Part shown: piece by piece, positions 46,750 through 55,457 of the stretch
Numbering within the stretch: position 1 is the stretch's first letter
How the letters are laid out: each line of letters begins with the position of its first letter
NCBI RefSeq assembly: GCF_014645535.1
Contig: NZ_BMLX01000001.1
Location: forward strand, 1,171,169 to 1,235,168
DNA length: 64,000 nucleotides
From: Silvimonas iriomotensis
GTDB lineage: Bacteria > Pseudomonadota > Gammaproteobacteria > Burkholderiales > Chitinibacteraceae
Direction: 5' to 3'
The notes under the pieces: model-generated
The model's database searches: none
The model's input: only the letters and a program-made list of their open reading frames with translations
Told to the model about the DNA's origin: nothing
Position numbers and translations under genes: made by a program

Positions 46750-47202
46750 TTACTGTTGCCAGGAACCAATGTCGGCGTCGTAACCTTCGCCGCCCGACTG
46801 GCCATCCGCACCGTAGCTCATCACGTCGATTTCGCCGTGCAGACCCGGATTGAGGTACACGTAGTCATTGCCCCATGGGTCTTTGGGCAGCTTTTCCAGG
46901 TAACCACCGGTTTTCCAGTTGGTCGGTGCCGGGGTAGCCGTGGGCTTTTCAACCAGGGCTTTCAGGCCTTGTTCGGTGGTCGGGTAACGGCCGTTATCGA
47001 GCTTGTACAGTTTGAGCGCCTGGACGACCGAACGGATGTCCTGCTTGGCCGCGACCACACGCGCATCGTTGGGGCGATCCATGATCTTGGGAACAATCAG
47101 CGCGCCCAGAATGGCCAGAATGGTGATCACCACCAGAATTTCAATCAGGGTAAAACCGCGCTGGGCGGCGCCGGCGGCACGCCGGGATGCTGCTGCAAAC
47201 AT
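46750..47202 (-). CDS. gspG: Type II secretion system major pseudopilin GspG
   Basis: This 150-residue protein is the main subunit of the T2SS pseudopilus. The leader ends RG before [40 protein letters not shown] and [20 protein letters not shown] are classic GspG, and [13 protein letters not shown] with the C-terminal [12 protein letters not shown] holds the calcium-site region. I prefer the ATG at 47202 with GAGG 6 bases upstream; the ATG at 47214 overlaps the gspF stop (ATGA) and is the alternative. Confidence 0.96.
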   Translation of the reverse strand: MFAAASRRAAGAAQRGFTLIEILVVITILAILGALIVPKIMDRPNDARVVAAKQDIRSVVQALKLYKLDNGRYPTTEQGLKALVEKPTATPAPTNWKTGGYLEKLPKDPWGNDYVYLNPGLHGEIDVMSYGADGQSGGEGYDADIGSWQQ

Positions 47203-47210
47203 GGAAATCC

Positions 47211-48413
47211 TCATTTGACCAATTGGTTCATTTCAAAAACAGGAAGCAAAATCGCCAGCACAATCAACAACACCACAATCCCCATCGCCAGGACCATGAT
47301 CGGCCCCAGCAAGCTGGTAAAGGTCGCAACCCTGTTTTCCAGCTCCAGACTTTGCTGCGCGGCGGCTTTGTCCAGCATGTATTCCAGCCGCCCCGTGGCT
47401 TCGCCGCTGCCGATCAGGTGAATCAGCACCGGCGGAAACAGATTGCTTTGCGCCAGGGCGCGTGACAACGGCACCCCTTCCCGCACCTGGCGGGCCGCCT
47501 CTTGCACCGCTTCTCTGAGCGGCAAGTTGTCAATCACGCCGACCGCAGCCTGCAACGCCTTGAGTAGCGGCACGCCGCTGCCGACCAGAATCGCCAGGGT
47601 GGAAGCCAGCCGCGCGGTATTGCCGGCGCGCTCAAAGCGGCCAAACAAGGGCACACGCAGGCGCCAGGCATCAAACCGCCGGCGCACCGACTCTTGCTTG
47701 AGCGCCTGCCAGCCGCCCACACCCAGGCCAATGAGCACCAGCAAAATCAGCCAGCCCCAGCCACGCACGGCGGCAGAAGCCCACAGCATGGCGCGCGTCA
47801 GAAACGGCAGTTCTGTCTTGGCGCTCTGGAACACCGTCACCATCTGCGGCACCACCCAGGTCAGCAAACCGACCACAACGATGATCGATACCGCCATGAC
47901 CACGGCCGGGTAGACAAAGGCCAGCGCCACCTTGGAGGCCAGCGCGGCGCGTGCTTCCAGATAGTCGGCCAGGCGCTGCATCACCGTGGCAGCGCGGCCG
48001 GATTCCTCGCCTGCCGCCACAATGGTCCGGTACAACTCCGGGAACGCCTTGCCTTGCCGCGACAGGGCCTGAGAGAGCGATGCCCCGCCCAGAATCTCGC
48101 TGCGCAGCGCGCCAGCCAGTTGCTTCTCGCGTTCGTCTTCGCTTTGTTCGATCAATACCGCCAGCGCTTGTTCCACCGTCAGACTGGCATCCAGCAATGT
48201 GGCCAATTGGCGTGTCCACACCGCCAGACGCTGACCGCCCAGCCCTTTATGCCGGCCAGACTTGCCGTGACCGGCGTTGATCTCGCCCAGTTCACTGACC
48301 CACAAACCCTGCTCCCGCAATATGCTGCGGGCATGGCGCTGGGTATCGGCTTCAATCATGCCGCGTTTGCTGGTGCCATCCTGGCTGGTCGCTACATAGC
48401 GAAAAGCGGTCAC
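47211..48413 (-). CDS. gspF: Type II secretion system inner membrane protein GspF
   Basis: This 400-residue platform protein has two GspF domains, each followed by membrane helices: [20 protein letters not shown] and SALRSEI-like [20 protein letters not shown] in the first half; [20 protein letters not shown] and [18 protein letters not shown] in the second. It connects the GspE ATPase to the pseudopilus. The start is GTG 48413 (encoding the Met of [14 protein letters not shown]), sharing bases with the upstream gene's stop (GTGA). gspE and gspD are not in the window. Confidence 0.95.
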   Translation of the reverse strand: MTAFRYVATSQDGTSKRGMIEADTQRHARSILREQGLWVSELGEINAGHGKSGRHKGLGGQRLAVWTRQLATLLDASLTVEQALAVLIEQSEDEREKQLAGALRSEILGGASLSQALSRQGKAFPELYRTIVAAGEESGRAATVMQRLADYLEARAALASKVALAFVYPAVVMAVSIIVVVGLLTWVVPQMVTVFQSAKTELPFLTRAMLWASAAVRGWGWLILLVLIGLGVGGWQALKQESVRRRFDAWRLRVPLFGRFERAGNTARLASTLAILVGSGVPLLKALQAAVGVIDNLPLREAVQEAARQVREGVPLSRALAQSNLFPPVLIHLIGSGEATGRLEYMLDKAAAQQSLELENRVATFTSLLGPIMVLAMGIVVLLIVLAILLPVFEMNQLVK

Positions 48414-48979
48414 AACCCGATCTCCTCGGCGGTGGGGGCGCTGGTTGGGGGTTCGTCGTGAATCCAGCCCATCTGGGCGGCGACACTGGTTGCGCCTGAC
48501 ACCAGCAACAGTGCTACGGGCAAAAAGGACAAGACGGCGATCATGGCACCGGCAAGTTTCTGCCGTGTGGCAATCATCAGCGCGCGTACAGAAACCGTCA
48601 TGCCGTAGACCATCAATGCAAATTTCAGCAGGTTGCCAATATCCCCCGGCACCTGCGCCAGTGCCGGCGCGATCAAATCCGGCGTGGCACACAGCACCAT
48701 CAGCGGAAACAGACTGCCTTCAAGCGCCTTGCGCTCGGTAATGCGGTACCAGAGCATCAACCACACGGCCAGCAAGACCGTTTCCAGCCAGTTGAGCGAC
48801 ACGAAAAACAACAGGCGCGCGCCCAGACTGGCATCCAGATCCGTGCTTGACGCTGCATCGGCAATGCCGATCAGGCACAGCCACGCGGCCGGCATCCAGG
48901 CAGCGTAGCTGTATTCTTCCAGCGATTTGACGCGCATCAGGCAGATATCGAGCGCGTCCCGCAGAAAACGTGCAAGCAC
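48410..48979 (-). CDS. Unknown polytopic membrane protein coupled to gspF
   Basis: This 189-residue protein has about five hydrophobic segments (for example LLFFVSLNWLETVLLAVWLM and GAMIAVLSFLPVALLLVSG) and a polar C-terminus. The layout faintly resembles Yip1-family membrane proteins, but I do not recognise a family. It starts with GTG, 12 bases after purU ends, and its stop overlaps the gspF GTG start, so it is probably translated with the secretion genes. It may help assemble the T2SS platform, though that is inference from position. Confidence 0.75.
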   Translation of the reverse strand: MLARFLRDALDICLMRVKSLEEYSYAAWMPAAWLCLIGIADAASSTDLDASLGARLLFFVSLNWLETVLLAVWLMLWYRITERKALEGSLFPLMVLCATPDLIAPALAQVPGDIGNLLKFALMVYGMTVSVRALMIATRQKLAGAMIAVLSFLPVALLLVSGATSVAAQMGWIHDEPPTSAPTAEEIGL

Positions 48980-48991
48980 TTGGCGTCAGGC

Positions 48992-49843
48992 TCAGGCGAA
49001 GATCACGGTCTTGTTGGCAAACACCAGCACACGGTTTTCCAGATGCCACTTCACCGCGCGCGAGAGCACGATCTTTTCCAGATCGCGGCCTTTGCGCACC
49101 AGTTCTTCGATATCGTCGCGGTGCGAAATACGGATCACGTCCTGCTCAATGATCGGGCCGTCGTCCAGGATTTCGGTCACGTAATGGCTGGTAGCACCAA
49201 TCAGCTTCACGCCGCGGGCAAAGGCGCGGTGATACGGCTTGGCGCCATCAAACGCCGGCAGGAAACTGTGGTGAATATTGATCACGCGTTGCGGGTAGCG
49301 TGCGGTGAAGTCATGCGACAGCACCTGCATGTAACGCGCCAGCACAATCAGGTCTACGCCGTTGTCTTCCAGCAGCTTGCGCTGGGCTTCTTCGGCCTCG
49401 ACCTTGTTTTCTTTGGTTACCGGGATCACGTGGTACGGCACGCCGTAAAACTCGGTGATCGCGCGGCAATCTTCGTGATTGGAGATCACCAGCGGGATAT
49501 CGCATTCCAGCTCGCCGCTTTGATGGCGATGCAGCAAATCCACCAGGCAGTGATCGTATTTTGAGACAAAAATCGCCATACGCGGACGGCGCGAAGTCAG
49601 CGCGACTTTCCATTGCATGTTGAAGCGATCCGCAATGGGCTGAAATGCCGGCGCAAAAGCGGCCATATCCAGCGTAAAATCGGCCAGATCCCATTCCACC
49701 CGCATCAGGAACAAATCGTCCGTTACGTCCTGGTGCTGATCGGAGTGAACGATGTTGGCGTTGTAGGTGTACAGAAAATTGGCGATGGCAGCAGACAGAC
49801 CCTTGCGGTCCGGGCAACTGATCAACAGCGTGGCGGTATTCAT
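48992..49843 (-). CDS. purU: Formyltetrahydrofolate deformylase
   Basis: This 283-residue enzyme hydrolyses 10-formyl-THF to formate and THF. An N-terminal ACT domain (LLISCPDRKGLSAAIANFLY) precedes the formyltransferase-like domain with FVSKYDHCLVDLLHRHQSGE and VINIHHSFLPAFDGAKPYHR, followed by GVKLIGATSHYVTEILDDGP, where His and Asp are catalytic. Formate made here can be used by PurT, whose gene lies 2.5 kb away. It lies 12 bases upstream of the gspF-linked membrane protein and may share a transcript with the gsp genes. Confidence 0.96.
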   Translation of the reverse strand: MNTATLLISCPDRKGLSAAIANFLYTYNANIVHSDQHQDVTDDLFLMRVEWDLADFTLDMAAFAPAFQPIADRFNMQWKVALTSRRPRMAIFVSKYDHCLVDLLHRHQSGELECDIPLVISNHEDCRAITEFYGVPYHVIPVTKENKVEAEEAQRKLLEDNGVDLIVLARYMQVLSHDFTARYPQRVINIHHSFLPAFDGAKPYHRAFARGVKLIGATSHYVTEILDDGPIIEQDVIRISHRDDIEELVRKGRDLEKIVLSRAVKWHLENRVLVFANKTVIFA

Positions 49844-49985
49844 GCAGCAATCCGGTTAAAACTTTGTCAGCCGGTGATTCTAGCAGCAACCTTATCGCCA
49901 TGGCATCGCGCAATCATGACAGCCTGCAATCTGACAGGATTTTCGCCTCACACATTGCGTTTTTTCCTATTTCAAAAAGCAAAAC

Positions 49986-50453
49986 ATGTTTCATATCGTC
50001 CTGTTCCAGCCTGAGATCCCCCCCAACACCGGCAATGTAATCCGGCTTGCTGCCAACACGGGCTGCACTTTGCACCTGGTCAAACCCATGGGTTTTGAAC
50101 TGGATGACGCCCGCATGCGCCGCGCCGGTCTGGATTACCACGAATTTGCCGAAATGCAGGTGCATGAAAACTGGGAAGCCCTGATCAGCGCCCTGCCCGC
50201 CGACGCCCGTATTTTTGCCATGACCACCAAAGGTAGCGCGCTGTTCCAGACCCTCAGCTACCAACCAGGCGACGTCTTTGTATTCGGCCCGGAAACCCGC
50301 GGACTACCCGCAGATATCCTGGACAAATTCACCCCGGAACACCGCATACGGCTACCGATGTTTCCGCAGAACCGCAGCTTGAATCTGTCTAACGCCGTGG
50401 CTGTGACCGTGTTTGAAGCATGGCGGCAGTCAGGGTACGCCGGCGGGAGTTAA
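49986..50453 (+). CDS. trmL: tRNA (cytidine(34)-2'-O)-methyltransferase
   Basis: This 155-residue SPOUT enzyme methylates the wobble ribose of tRNA-Leu. The start FHIVLFQPEIPPNTGNVIRL, the centre FVFGPETRGLPADIL and the knot LPMFPQNRSLNLSNAVAVTV are family-defining. The length is standard. It is divergent from purU with 142 bases between. No operon partner is evident. Confidence 0.95.
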   Translation: MFHIVLFQPEIPPNTGNVIRLAANTGCTLHLVKPMGFELDDARMRRAGLDYHEFAEMQVHENWEALISALPADARIFAMTTKGSALFQTLSYQPGDVFVFGPETRGLPADILDKFTPEHRIRLPMFPQNRSLNLSNAVAVTVFEAWRQSGYAGGS

Positions 50454-51011
50454 GGCCGGCTTCGTGGTGTTGGCGGACATCGCAGTGAGAGTCGCACCGC
50501 CAAGACCGGGAAGCGCGAAATGGTGGGTGAACCCACCAGTCGTATAGACAGTGGCGCTGGATGAATTTGCGAAGCAATCCACCAATACCATGGTGGATTG
50601 TCGCTCTGCTCCGAATCCACCCTACAACACTTGCCGTTGCTGTTGGCAGTTGTCGTTGCAGTTGCCTTTCTTCCCCCATTAAAGCCAAGCGCCGAAGGAG
50701 CGGAGGGAGACCTTAGGCTCCCGACCGACTGAGGGAAGCCCGGAGGGCCGCCAGGCTGGGGTCGCCTTTCTTTGGTTACTTTCTTTGGCGAAGCAAAGAA
50801 AGTAACGTGCTCCGGCCACCGCCGGTATGTAAATCACCGCGCCATCAGGCGCTAACAGTGGTTAAAAGTTTTGTAGCGGTGCCAGGCATGAATCCCAGTC
50901 GGACTCCGCCCCAAGGCCGGAATGACGAGACACAGGAACGCAAACAATCCACCTGTGTCCGCAAAAGCCCCCACCAAAGCAAACCCAACACCAGCCGCGC
51001 GCACCACACCC
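50454..51011. repeat. Gene-free region with nested inverted repeats, candidate dispersed repeat
   Basis: No supportable gene lies here. AATCCACCA and TGGTGGATT (50578-50601) form one inverted repeat, with a further AATCCACCC copy at about 50616. GTTACTTTCTTTG (50775-50787) and CAAAGAAAGTAAC (50794-50806) form a perfect 13-base stem with a 6-base loop. I recall similar stretches as multi-copy intergenic repeats in betaproteobacteria, so this may be a non-coding repeat cassette; copy number cannot be seen in one window. Confidence 0.55.
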
Positions 51012-51015
51012 CCAA

Positions 51016-51052
51016 AACAAAAAACCCCGCTCAACGCGGGGCTTTTTTTGCT
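51016..51052. terminator. Bidirectional terminator after the truncated haemoglobin gene
   Basis: CCCCGC and GCGGGG around a TCAAC loop, flanked by an A-run on one side and seven T on the other. On the minus strand it ends the purT-haemoglobin unit. Confidence 0.9.
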
Positions 51053-51077
51053 GATTCACACCAGAACCACACCACAA

Positions 51078-51473
51078 TCAACGGTTCCGCATGAAATCCG
51101 CAGTGCGGAAAAACGCATCTTCCAGATGATCCCGCAACGTCTGCTCCATCGGGATTTCATCCATGGCCGTGTACATGCACAGCAGCCACTGATCACGCGC
51201 GTCCTCATCCACCGCAAACGGCATGTGCCGCGCACGCAACATCGGGTGGCCGTATTTCTCGATAAAGAGCGACGGGCCACCCAGCCAGCCCGACAGAAAC
51301 TCGAACAGTTTCTGGCGGATCGGGGTCAGGTCCGGCCCGTGCATTTGCCGCAAGGGCACCACGCGCGGGTCGGTATCCATGATGTCGTAGAAACGGTCCA
51401 CGAGTTGCCGCAGCGGCGCAGCGCCGCCCAGCATCTCGTACGGCGTCAGTTGGGTGACTTCTTCCACACTCAA
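51078..51473 (-). CDS. Group II truncated haemoglobin
   Basis: This 131-residue haem protein has the trHb2 pattern: [20 protein letters not shown] in helices [22 protein letters not shown] in E-F, and [20 protein letters not shown], in which RHMPF carries the proximal His; Trp at DQWLL is the conserved G8 residue. Such globins bind O2 and detoxify NO or peroxide. Its start overlaps the purT stop by 4 bases (ATGA), an unusual pairing. Confidence 0.94.
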   Translation of the reverse strand: MSVEEVTQLTPYEMLGGAAPLRQLVDRFYDIMDTDPRVVPLRQMHGPDLTPIRQKLFEFLSGWLGGPSLFIEKYGHPMLRARHMPFAVDEDARDQWLLCMYTAMDEIPMEQTLRDHLEDAFFRTADFMRNR

Positions 51474-52666
51474 CCCTTGACCGGTTTGACGAGGCTGGCC
51501 GCCAGCTTGGCGCGCTCACGGGCTTGATCGGTGTTGTCACCAGCGGCGACAGCAACGCCCATGCGGCGGCGTTCAAACGCTTCCGGTTTACCAAACAGGC
51601 GCACGTCCGCGCGCGGTACGGCCAGGGCTTTTTCGACGCCTTCAAAGGCAATGCCCTTTTCTTCCATGCCGCCGTAAACCACGGCGCTGGCACCCGGTTC
51701 ACGCAGGGCCACGTCCACCGGCAGCTTCAGGATGGCGCGGGCGTGCAGTTCAAACTCAGAGAAACGCTGGCTGGTCAACGTGACAAGGCCAGTATCGTGC
51801 GGGCGCGGGCTGACTTCAGAGAACCAGACTTCGTCGCCCTTCACAAACAGCTCAACGCCGAACAAGCCACGGCCGCCGAGGTTGGCGGTGATCTTTTGCG
51901 CAATCTCGCGCGAGCGTTCCAGCGCCAGCGGGTTCATGCGCTGCGGCTGCCAGCTTTCCACATAATCGCCCTTCACTTGCACGTGGCCGATGGGGTCGCA
52001 GAAGAAGGTTTCCACGTCGCCCGATTCGCCCACGGCGCGGACGGTCAGCTGGGTGATTTCGTATTCAAAATCAATGAACCCTTCGACGATCACCTTGCCC
52101 TGGTTCACGCGGCTACCGCTGGCGGCGTATTCCCAGGCCGGAACGACATCCGCTTCAGAACGCAGGGTGGATTGACCCTTGCCGGACGAAGACATGACCG
52201 GCTTCACCAGACACGGAAAGCCGATTTCCTTGATGGCGGCCTGCATTTCTTCCAGCGACGATGCAAAGCGGTACGGCGAGGTCGGCAGGCCCAGTTCTTC
52301 TGCGGCCAGACGACGGATGCCTTCGCGGTTCATGGTCAGGTTGGTCGCGCGGGCGGTCGGGATCACTTCAGCCACGCCATCGGCTTCGATCCGCAGCAAT
52401 TCTTCAGTGGCAATGGCCTCGATTTCCGGCACGATCAGGTGCGGACGCTCTTGTTCTACCAGGGCGCGCAGGGCCTTGGGATCAGCCATGTTGATCACGT
52501 GGCTGCGATGCGCCACTTGCATGCCAGGCGCATCCGGATAACGGTCGACACCAATCACTTCAACGCCAAGACGTTGCAGGGCAATGATGACTTCTTTGCC
52601 CAGTTCGCCGCAGCCAAGCAGCATGACACGGGTGGCAGAGGTAGAAAGCGGTGTTCCGATACGCAT
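51470..52666 (-). CDS. purT: Formate-dependent phosphoribosylglycinamide formyltransferase
   Basis: This 398-residue ATP-grasp enzyme makes formyl-GAR from formate and ATP in purine synthesis, bypassing folate. It begins [20 protein letters not shown] and has [20 protein letters not shown] (P-loop-like ATP-grasp lid) and [20 protein letters not shown], followed by HDTGLVTL. I start at ATG 52666, with AGGAG 6 bases upstream; an in-frame start 6 codons earlier overlaps that site. Formate may come from PurU encoded upstream. Confidence 0.97.
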   Translation of the reverse strand: MRIGTPLSTSATRVMLLGCGELGKEVIIALQRLGVEVIGVDRYPDAPGMQVAHRSHVINMADPKALRALVEQERPHLIVPEIEAIATEELLRIEADGVAEVIPTARATNLTMNREGIRRLAAEELGLPTSPYRFASSLEEMQAAIKEIGFPCLVKPVMSSSGKGQSTLRSEADVVPAWEYAASGSRVNQGKVIVEGFIDFEYEITQLTVRAVGESGDVETFFCDPIGHVQVKGDYVESWQPQRMNPLALERSREIAQKITANLGGRGLFGVELFVKGDEVWFSEVSPRPHDTGLVTLTSQRFSEFELHARAILKLPVDVALREPGASAVVYGGMEEKGIAFEGVEKALAVPRADVRLFGKPEAFERRRMGVAVAAGDNTDQARERAKLAASLVKPVKG

Positions 52667-52782
52667 GACAAACTCCTGGATCAATCAGACTGGGCATGAA
52701 TTTGGAAGGGGCGAATCTTACCACGCATGCCGCCCGTGCGGCGGCACACTTGCCCGGCGGTTCTGGCCATATTGCAGGCAAG

Positions 52783-52811
52783 AAAAAAGGCCGGGGAAAC
52801 CGGCCTTTTTT
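52783..52811. terminator. Bidirectional terminator between purT and the DUF3460 gene
   Basis: AAAAAAGGCCGG, loop GGAAA, CCGGCCTTTTTT. On the minus strand it ends the hisN-side unit 26 bases after the DUF3460 stop. Confidence 0.93.
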
Positions 52812-52836
52812 CATTCACGTACTTGTTAGGCGACGA

Positions 52837-53034
52837 TCAGTCAGCCTGGTACGGATACGACTTTTGCGCCACGCGCGAGGCATCGTTGCGGGCTTTTTCG
52901 TCCAGATTGATCGGGGCCTTGTCCCACAGCAGGGAACGGCCTTCGACCTGGCCCTTGGCAACGTCATTGTGCTCGGCCAGGTAGCCGCGCATGAACTGGG
53001 TGAATTCAGAAACGTAGTTGATATCTTGAGCCAT
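52837..53034 (-). CDS. DUF3460 family protein
   Basis: This 65-residue protein (YVSEFTQFMRGYLAEHNDVA, then EGRSLLWDKAPINLDE) matches the small DUF3460 family, almost confined to betaproteobacteria and of unknown function. No signal or membrane segment is present; it is predicted cytoplasmic and helical. I start at ATG 53034; the longer open frame upstream runs back into hisN on the same strand. It lies 40 bases after the hisN stop. Confidence 0.9.
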   Translation of the reverse strand: MAQDINYVSEFTQFMRGYLAEHNDVAKGQVEGRSLLWDKAPINLDEKARNDASRVAQKSYPYQAD

Positions 53035-53074
53035 GGATGCAAAACACCGTGTTTGTTTTTCTGCGATCTGCCGA

Positions 53075-53863
53075 TTATACCGGCAAGCTGCGCAAAGCGG
53101 GGAGCACTTGTGCATGCAGTGCGGCATTGCCAGCGGCCAGCACCCGGCCGGCACTGCCCAGACGCAGCGACTCGCCCTGCCAGTCGGTCATGACGCCACC
53201 GGCGCCAATGATCACAGGCGCCAGCGCGGCGTAGTCGTGCAGCTTGAGGCCCTCTTCCACCACCAGATCCAGCCAGCCGGCGGCCACCTGGCCATACAGA
53301 TAGCCATCGCCCCCGTAAACCGGGTAACGGCTGGCCTTGACCAGATCCTTGAAGGCATCGGCGCAGGCTTCTAGATGTTCCGGGCCGGTGGTGCCGATCT
53401 TTGCCTCGGCCAGGTTTTCGACGCGGCTGGCCGCAATGGATTTGCCATTCAGGGTGGACGGCACGCCGACGCCGCCAATCCAGCGGTCATTCACAATGGG
53501 CTGGTTGATCACGCCCAGCACCGGCTTGCCAAAGTGCAGCAGGCCAATCAGGGTGACAAACAAGGGACGGCCCACGGTGAACGATTTGGTGCCATCAATC
53601 GGGTCGAGCACCCACACCCATTCGGCCTCGGTGTTTTCCTCGCCGTGTTCTTCGCCAATGATGCCGTCATTGGGGCGCGCGGCACGAATGCGCTCACGCA
53701 TGACACGTTCGGCTTCGCGGTCAGCCACGGTGACGGGGCTGTCATCGGCCTTGGAAACAATAGAGACATCCTGGCGGTAATAGCTGCGGATGGTCTGGCC
53801 AGAAAGGTCAGCCAGTTCGTGGGCCAGGGCAATCAGGTCTTGCGAAATCGTGGGTTGACTCAT
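53075..53863 (-). CDS. hisN: Histidinol-phosphatase, inositol monophosphatase family
   Basis: This 262-residue magnesium phosphatase shows the superfamily motifs IIGEEHGEENTE and WVLDPIDGTKSFTVGRPLF, and the second metal site in GLKLHDYAALAPVIIGAGG, which is the HisN variant of the usual WDxAAG. It would remove phosphate from histidinol phosphate in histidine synthesis; related enzymes act on inositol phosphates, so the substrate is inferred from family form. No other his genes adjoin it, but hisZ lies at the right end of the window. Confidence 0.88.
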   Translation of the reverse strand: MSQPTISQDLIALAHELADLSGQTIRSYYRQDVSIVSKADDSPVTVADREAERVMRERIRAARPNDGIIGEEHGEENTEAEWVWVLDPIDGTKSFTVGRPLFVTLIGLLHFGKPVLGVINQPIVNDRWIGGVGVPSTLNGKSIAASRVENLAEAKIGTTGPEHLEACADAFKDLVKASRYPVYGGDGYLYGQVAAGWLDLVVEEGLKLHDYAALAPVIIGAGGVMTDWQGESLRLGSAGRVLAAGNAALHAQVLPALRSLPV

Positions 53864-54053
53864 GGTGATCTATACCTTTTTGGCGTCGGCGCGCAGCCTA
53901 ACACGTTCTACCGGCCACGCGAAACGGATGAATTATCGCAATGATCCGCGATTTGCGCCTGCCTGTAGCCGCCAGACGCGCGCATTGCAGTCGGCAGAGT
54001 CTGGCTGGCTGCTCTAAAATAGACGGTCAGCCCGACAACAAGAGGAAAGCATC

Positions 54054-54524
54054 ATGCAGGGTAATCCTGATGTGGTGAAAGCGCTGAACAGTGTGCTCAC
54101 CAACGAACTGACCGCCATTAACCAGTTTTTCCTGCATGCGCGCATGTACAAGAACTGGGGTTACAAGCGGCTCAACGACCATGTGTATCACGAGTCGATC
54201 CACGCCATGAAGCGTGCCGATGAACTGATTGAACGCATTCTGTTTCTGGAAGGCCTGCCCAATCTGCAACAACTGGGCAAATTGCTGATCGGCGAGAATC
54301 CACAGGAAATGCTTTCCTGTGATCTCAAGCTGGTGACTGGCTACCTGACCACCCTGCGCGGCGCGATTGAAAACGCAGAACAGGCTCAGGACTACGTCAG
54401 CCGCGACATGCTGACCGAATTGCTGGAAGAAGAAGAAGAGTACGTCGACTGGGTGGAAACCCAGCTGGGTCTGATCCCGGAAGTGGGTCTGGCCAACTAT
54501 CTGCAATCGCAAATTGGCGATTGA
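54054..54524 (+). CDS. bfr: Bacterioferritin subunit with haem ligand but degenerate ferroxidase site
   Basis: This 156-residue subunit is highly similar to E. coli Bfr ([40 protein letters not shown]). By gap-free comparison it keeps Met52, the axial ligand of the inter-subunit haem. It retains only Glu18 and Glu127 of the di-iron site: position 51 is Ala, 54 Arg, 94 Val and 130 Tyr. It should bind haem but not oxidise iron on its own. The second bacterioferritin gene starts 11 bases downstream and has the complementary pattern, so a mixed 24-mer is likely. AGAGGAAAG precedes the ATG. Confidence 0.93.
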   Translation: MQGNPDVVKALNSVLTNELTAINQFFLHARMYKNWGYKRLNDHVYHESIHAMKRADELIERILFLEGLPNLQQLGKLLIGENPQEMLSCDLKLVTGYLTTLRGAIENAEQAQDYVSRDMLTELLEEEEEYVDWVETQLGLIPEVGLANYLQSQIGD

Positions 54525-54535
54525 GTGGAGGCACC

Positions 54536-55021
54536 ATGCAAGGCAAGACAAACGTTATTGATGCACTGAACCACCTGCTGGCTGCGGAACTGACTTCGAT
54601 TGACCAGTATTTCCTGCACAGCCAGATGTACAAGAACTGGGGTTATCACCGCCTGTTTGAACGCATTGACCACGAGCGCCAGGACGAGATCGGCCATGCC
54701 ACGCGCCTGATGGAACGCATTCTGTTCCTGGAAGGCATGCCCAATGTGGCTACGCGCACCCGTTTGCGTATCGGCACCGATGTGCCTTCCATGCTCAAGA
54801 ACGACCTTGATACCGAGTACGAAGTCGCCAAGGCATTGAAAGACACCATCGCCATGGCCGAACGCGAGCAGGATTATGTGACCCGTGAAATGCTGGTCAG
54901 CCTGCTTGATGATACGGAAGTGGATCACGCGCACTGGCTGGAACAGCAACTGTTCTTACTGGGCACCGTGGGCACGCACAACTACCTGCAATCGCAGATG
55001 GGTAGCGGCAGCCCCACCTGA
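54536..55021 (+). CDS. bfr: Bacterioferritin subunit with intact ferroxidase site but no haem Met
   Basis: This 161-residue subunit keeps all six ferroxidase ligands by comparison with E. coli Bfr: Glu18, Glu51 and His54 (ERQDEIGHATR), Glu94 (LDTEYEV), Glu127 and His130 (DDTEVDHAHWLE). Position 52, the haem Met, is Ile. It should oxidise iron but cannot supply a haem ligand. ATG 54536 follows GGAGG by 5 bases; a frame start 15 bases earlier overlaps the first gene's end and is less likely. It probably assembles with the preceding subunit. Confidence 0.93.
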   Translation: MQGKTNVIDALNHLLAAELTSIDQYFLHSQMYKNWGYHRLFERIDHERQDEIGHATRLMERILFLEGMPNVATRTRLRIGTDVPSMLKNDLDTEYEVAKALKDTIAMAEREQDYVTREMLVSLLDDTEVDHAHWLEQQLFLLGTVGTHNYLQSQMGSGSPT

Positions 55022-55056
55022 GCCGTTTCGGGTTCAGTGTTGTGTTGACGAGGCAC

Positions 55057-55094
55057 AAAAAGAAACGGCCGGGATAACCTCGGCCGTTTCTTTT
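55057..55094. terminator. Bidirectional terminator between bfr and bfd genes
   Basis: AAAAGAAACGGCCG pairs with CGGCCGTTTCTTTT around a 9-base loop. It separates convergent genes and can serve both. Confidence 0.9.
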
Positions 55095-55113
55095 GTAATC
55101 TCTCGGTGCGCGC

Positions 55114-55323
55114 TCAGGCCGCCATGGCGTCCATTTCTTCCCAGCCGCGAATGGCTTCTGCCTCTATGGCATCAAGCATGGTGTCTTTGGCGCAACCCGT
55201 GCACTGACCGCAGCACGTACCGGCGCCGGTTGCCATTTGCACTTGCGTAAACGTGCGCATGCCCTGCTCGACGGCCTGGTGGATATCTTTTTCGGTGACT
55301 GCGTTGCAGATACAGACGTACAT
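55114..55323 (-). CDS. bfd: Bacterioferritin-associated ferredoxin
   Basis: This 69-residue [2Fe-2S] protein delivers electrons to bacterioferritin haem so that stored iron is released. The four ligands match E. coli Bfd: Cys4 and Cys6 (YVCICNAVTEKDI) and Cys38 and Cys41 (GTCCGQCTGC). It faces the two bacterioferritin genes across a terminator. A Fur box lies 21 bases upstream, so it is expected to be induced in iron starvation, when stored iron is needed. Confidence 0.95.
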   Translation of the reverse strand: MYVCICNAVTEKDIHQAVEQGMRTFTQVQMATGAGTCCGQCTGCAKDTMLDAIEAEAIRGWEEMDAMAA

Positions 55324-55343
55324 CGATGCCCAATCCTGTTACT

Positions 55344-55362
55344 GATAACTGTTCTCATTATC
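55344..55362 (-). promoter_or_regulatory. Fur box upstream of bfd
   Basis: On the minus strand the 19 bases read GATAATGAGAACAGTTATC, matching 15 of 19 positions of the Fur consensus GATAATGATAATCATTATC. It lies 21 bases before the bfd ATG, where a repressor would block transcription. GAGAATTGTTCT just upstream may be a weaker second site. Confidence 0.75.
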
Positions 55363-55457
55363 TAACAAGAACAATTCTCAATCCAGTAACAAAAGTGAAG
55401 CACCGACAAACGGCAAATAACCATGGCATAACAAGGGGTTTGCGACCTGGACGCGCG

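Noticed and set aside
48414-48692. Extended N-terminus for GspF
   Set aside because: The extension overlaps the upstream membrane protein gene and lacks GspF similarity; GTG 48413 matches the family start.
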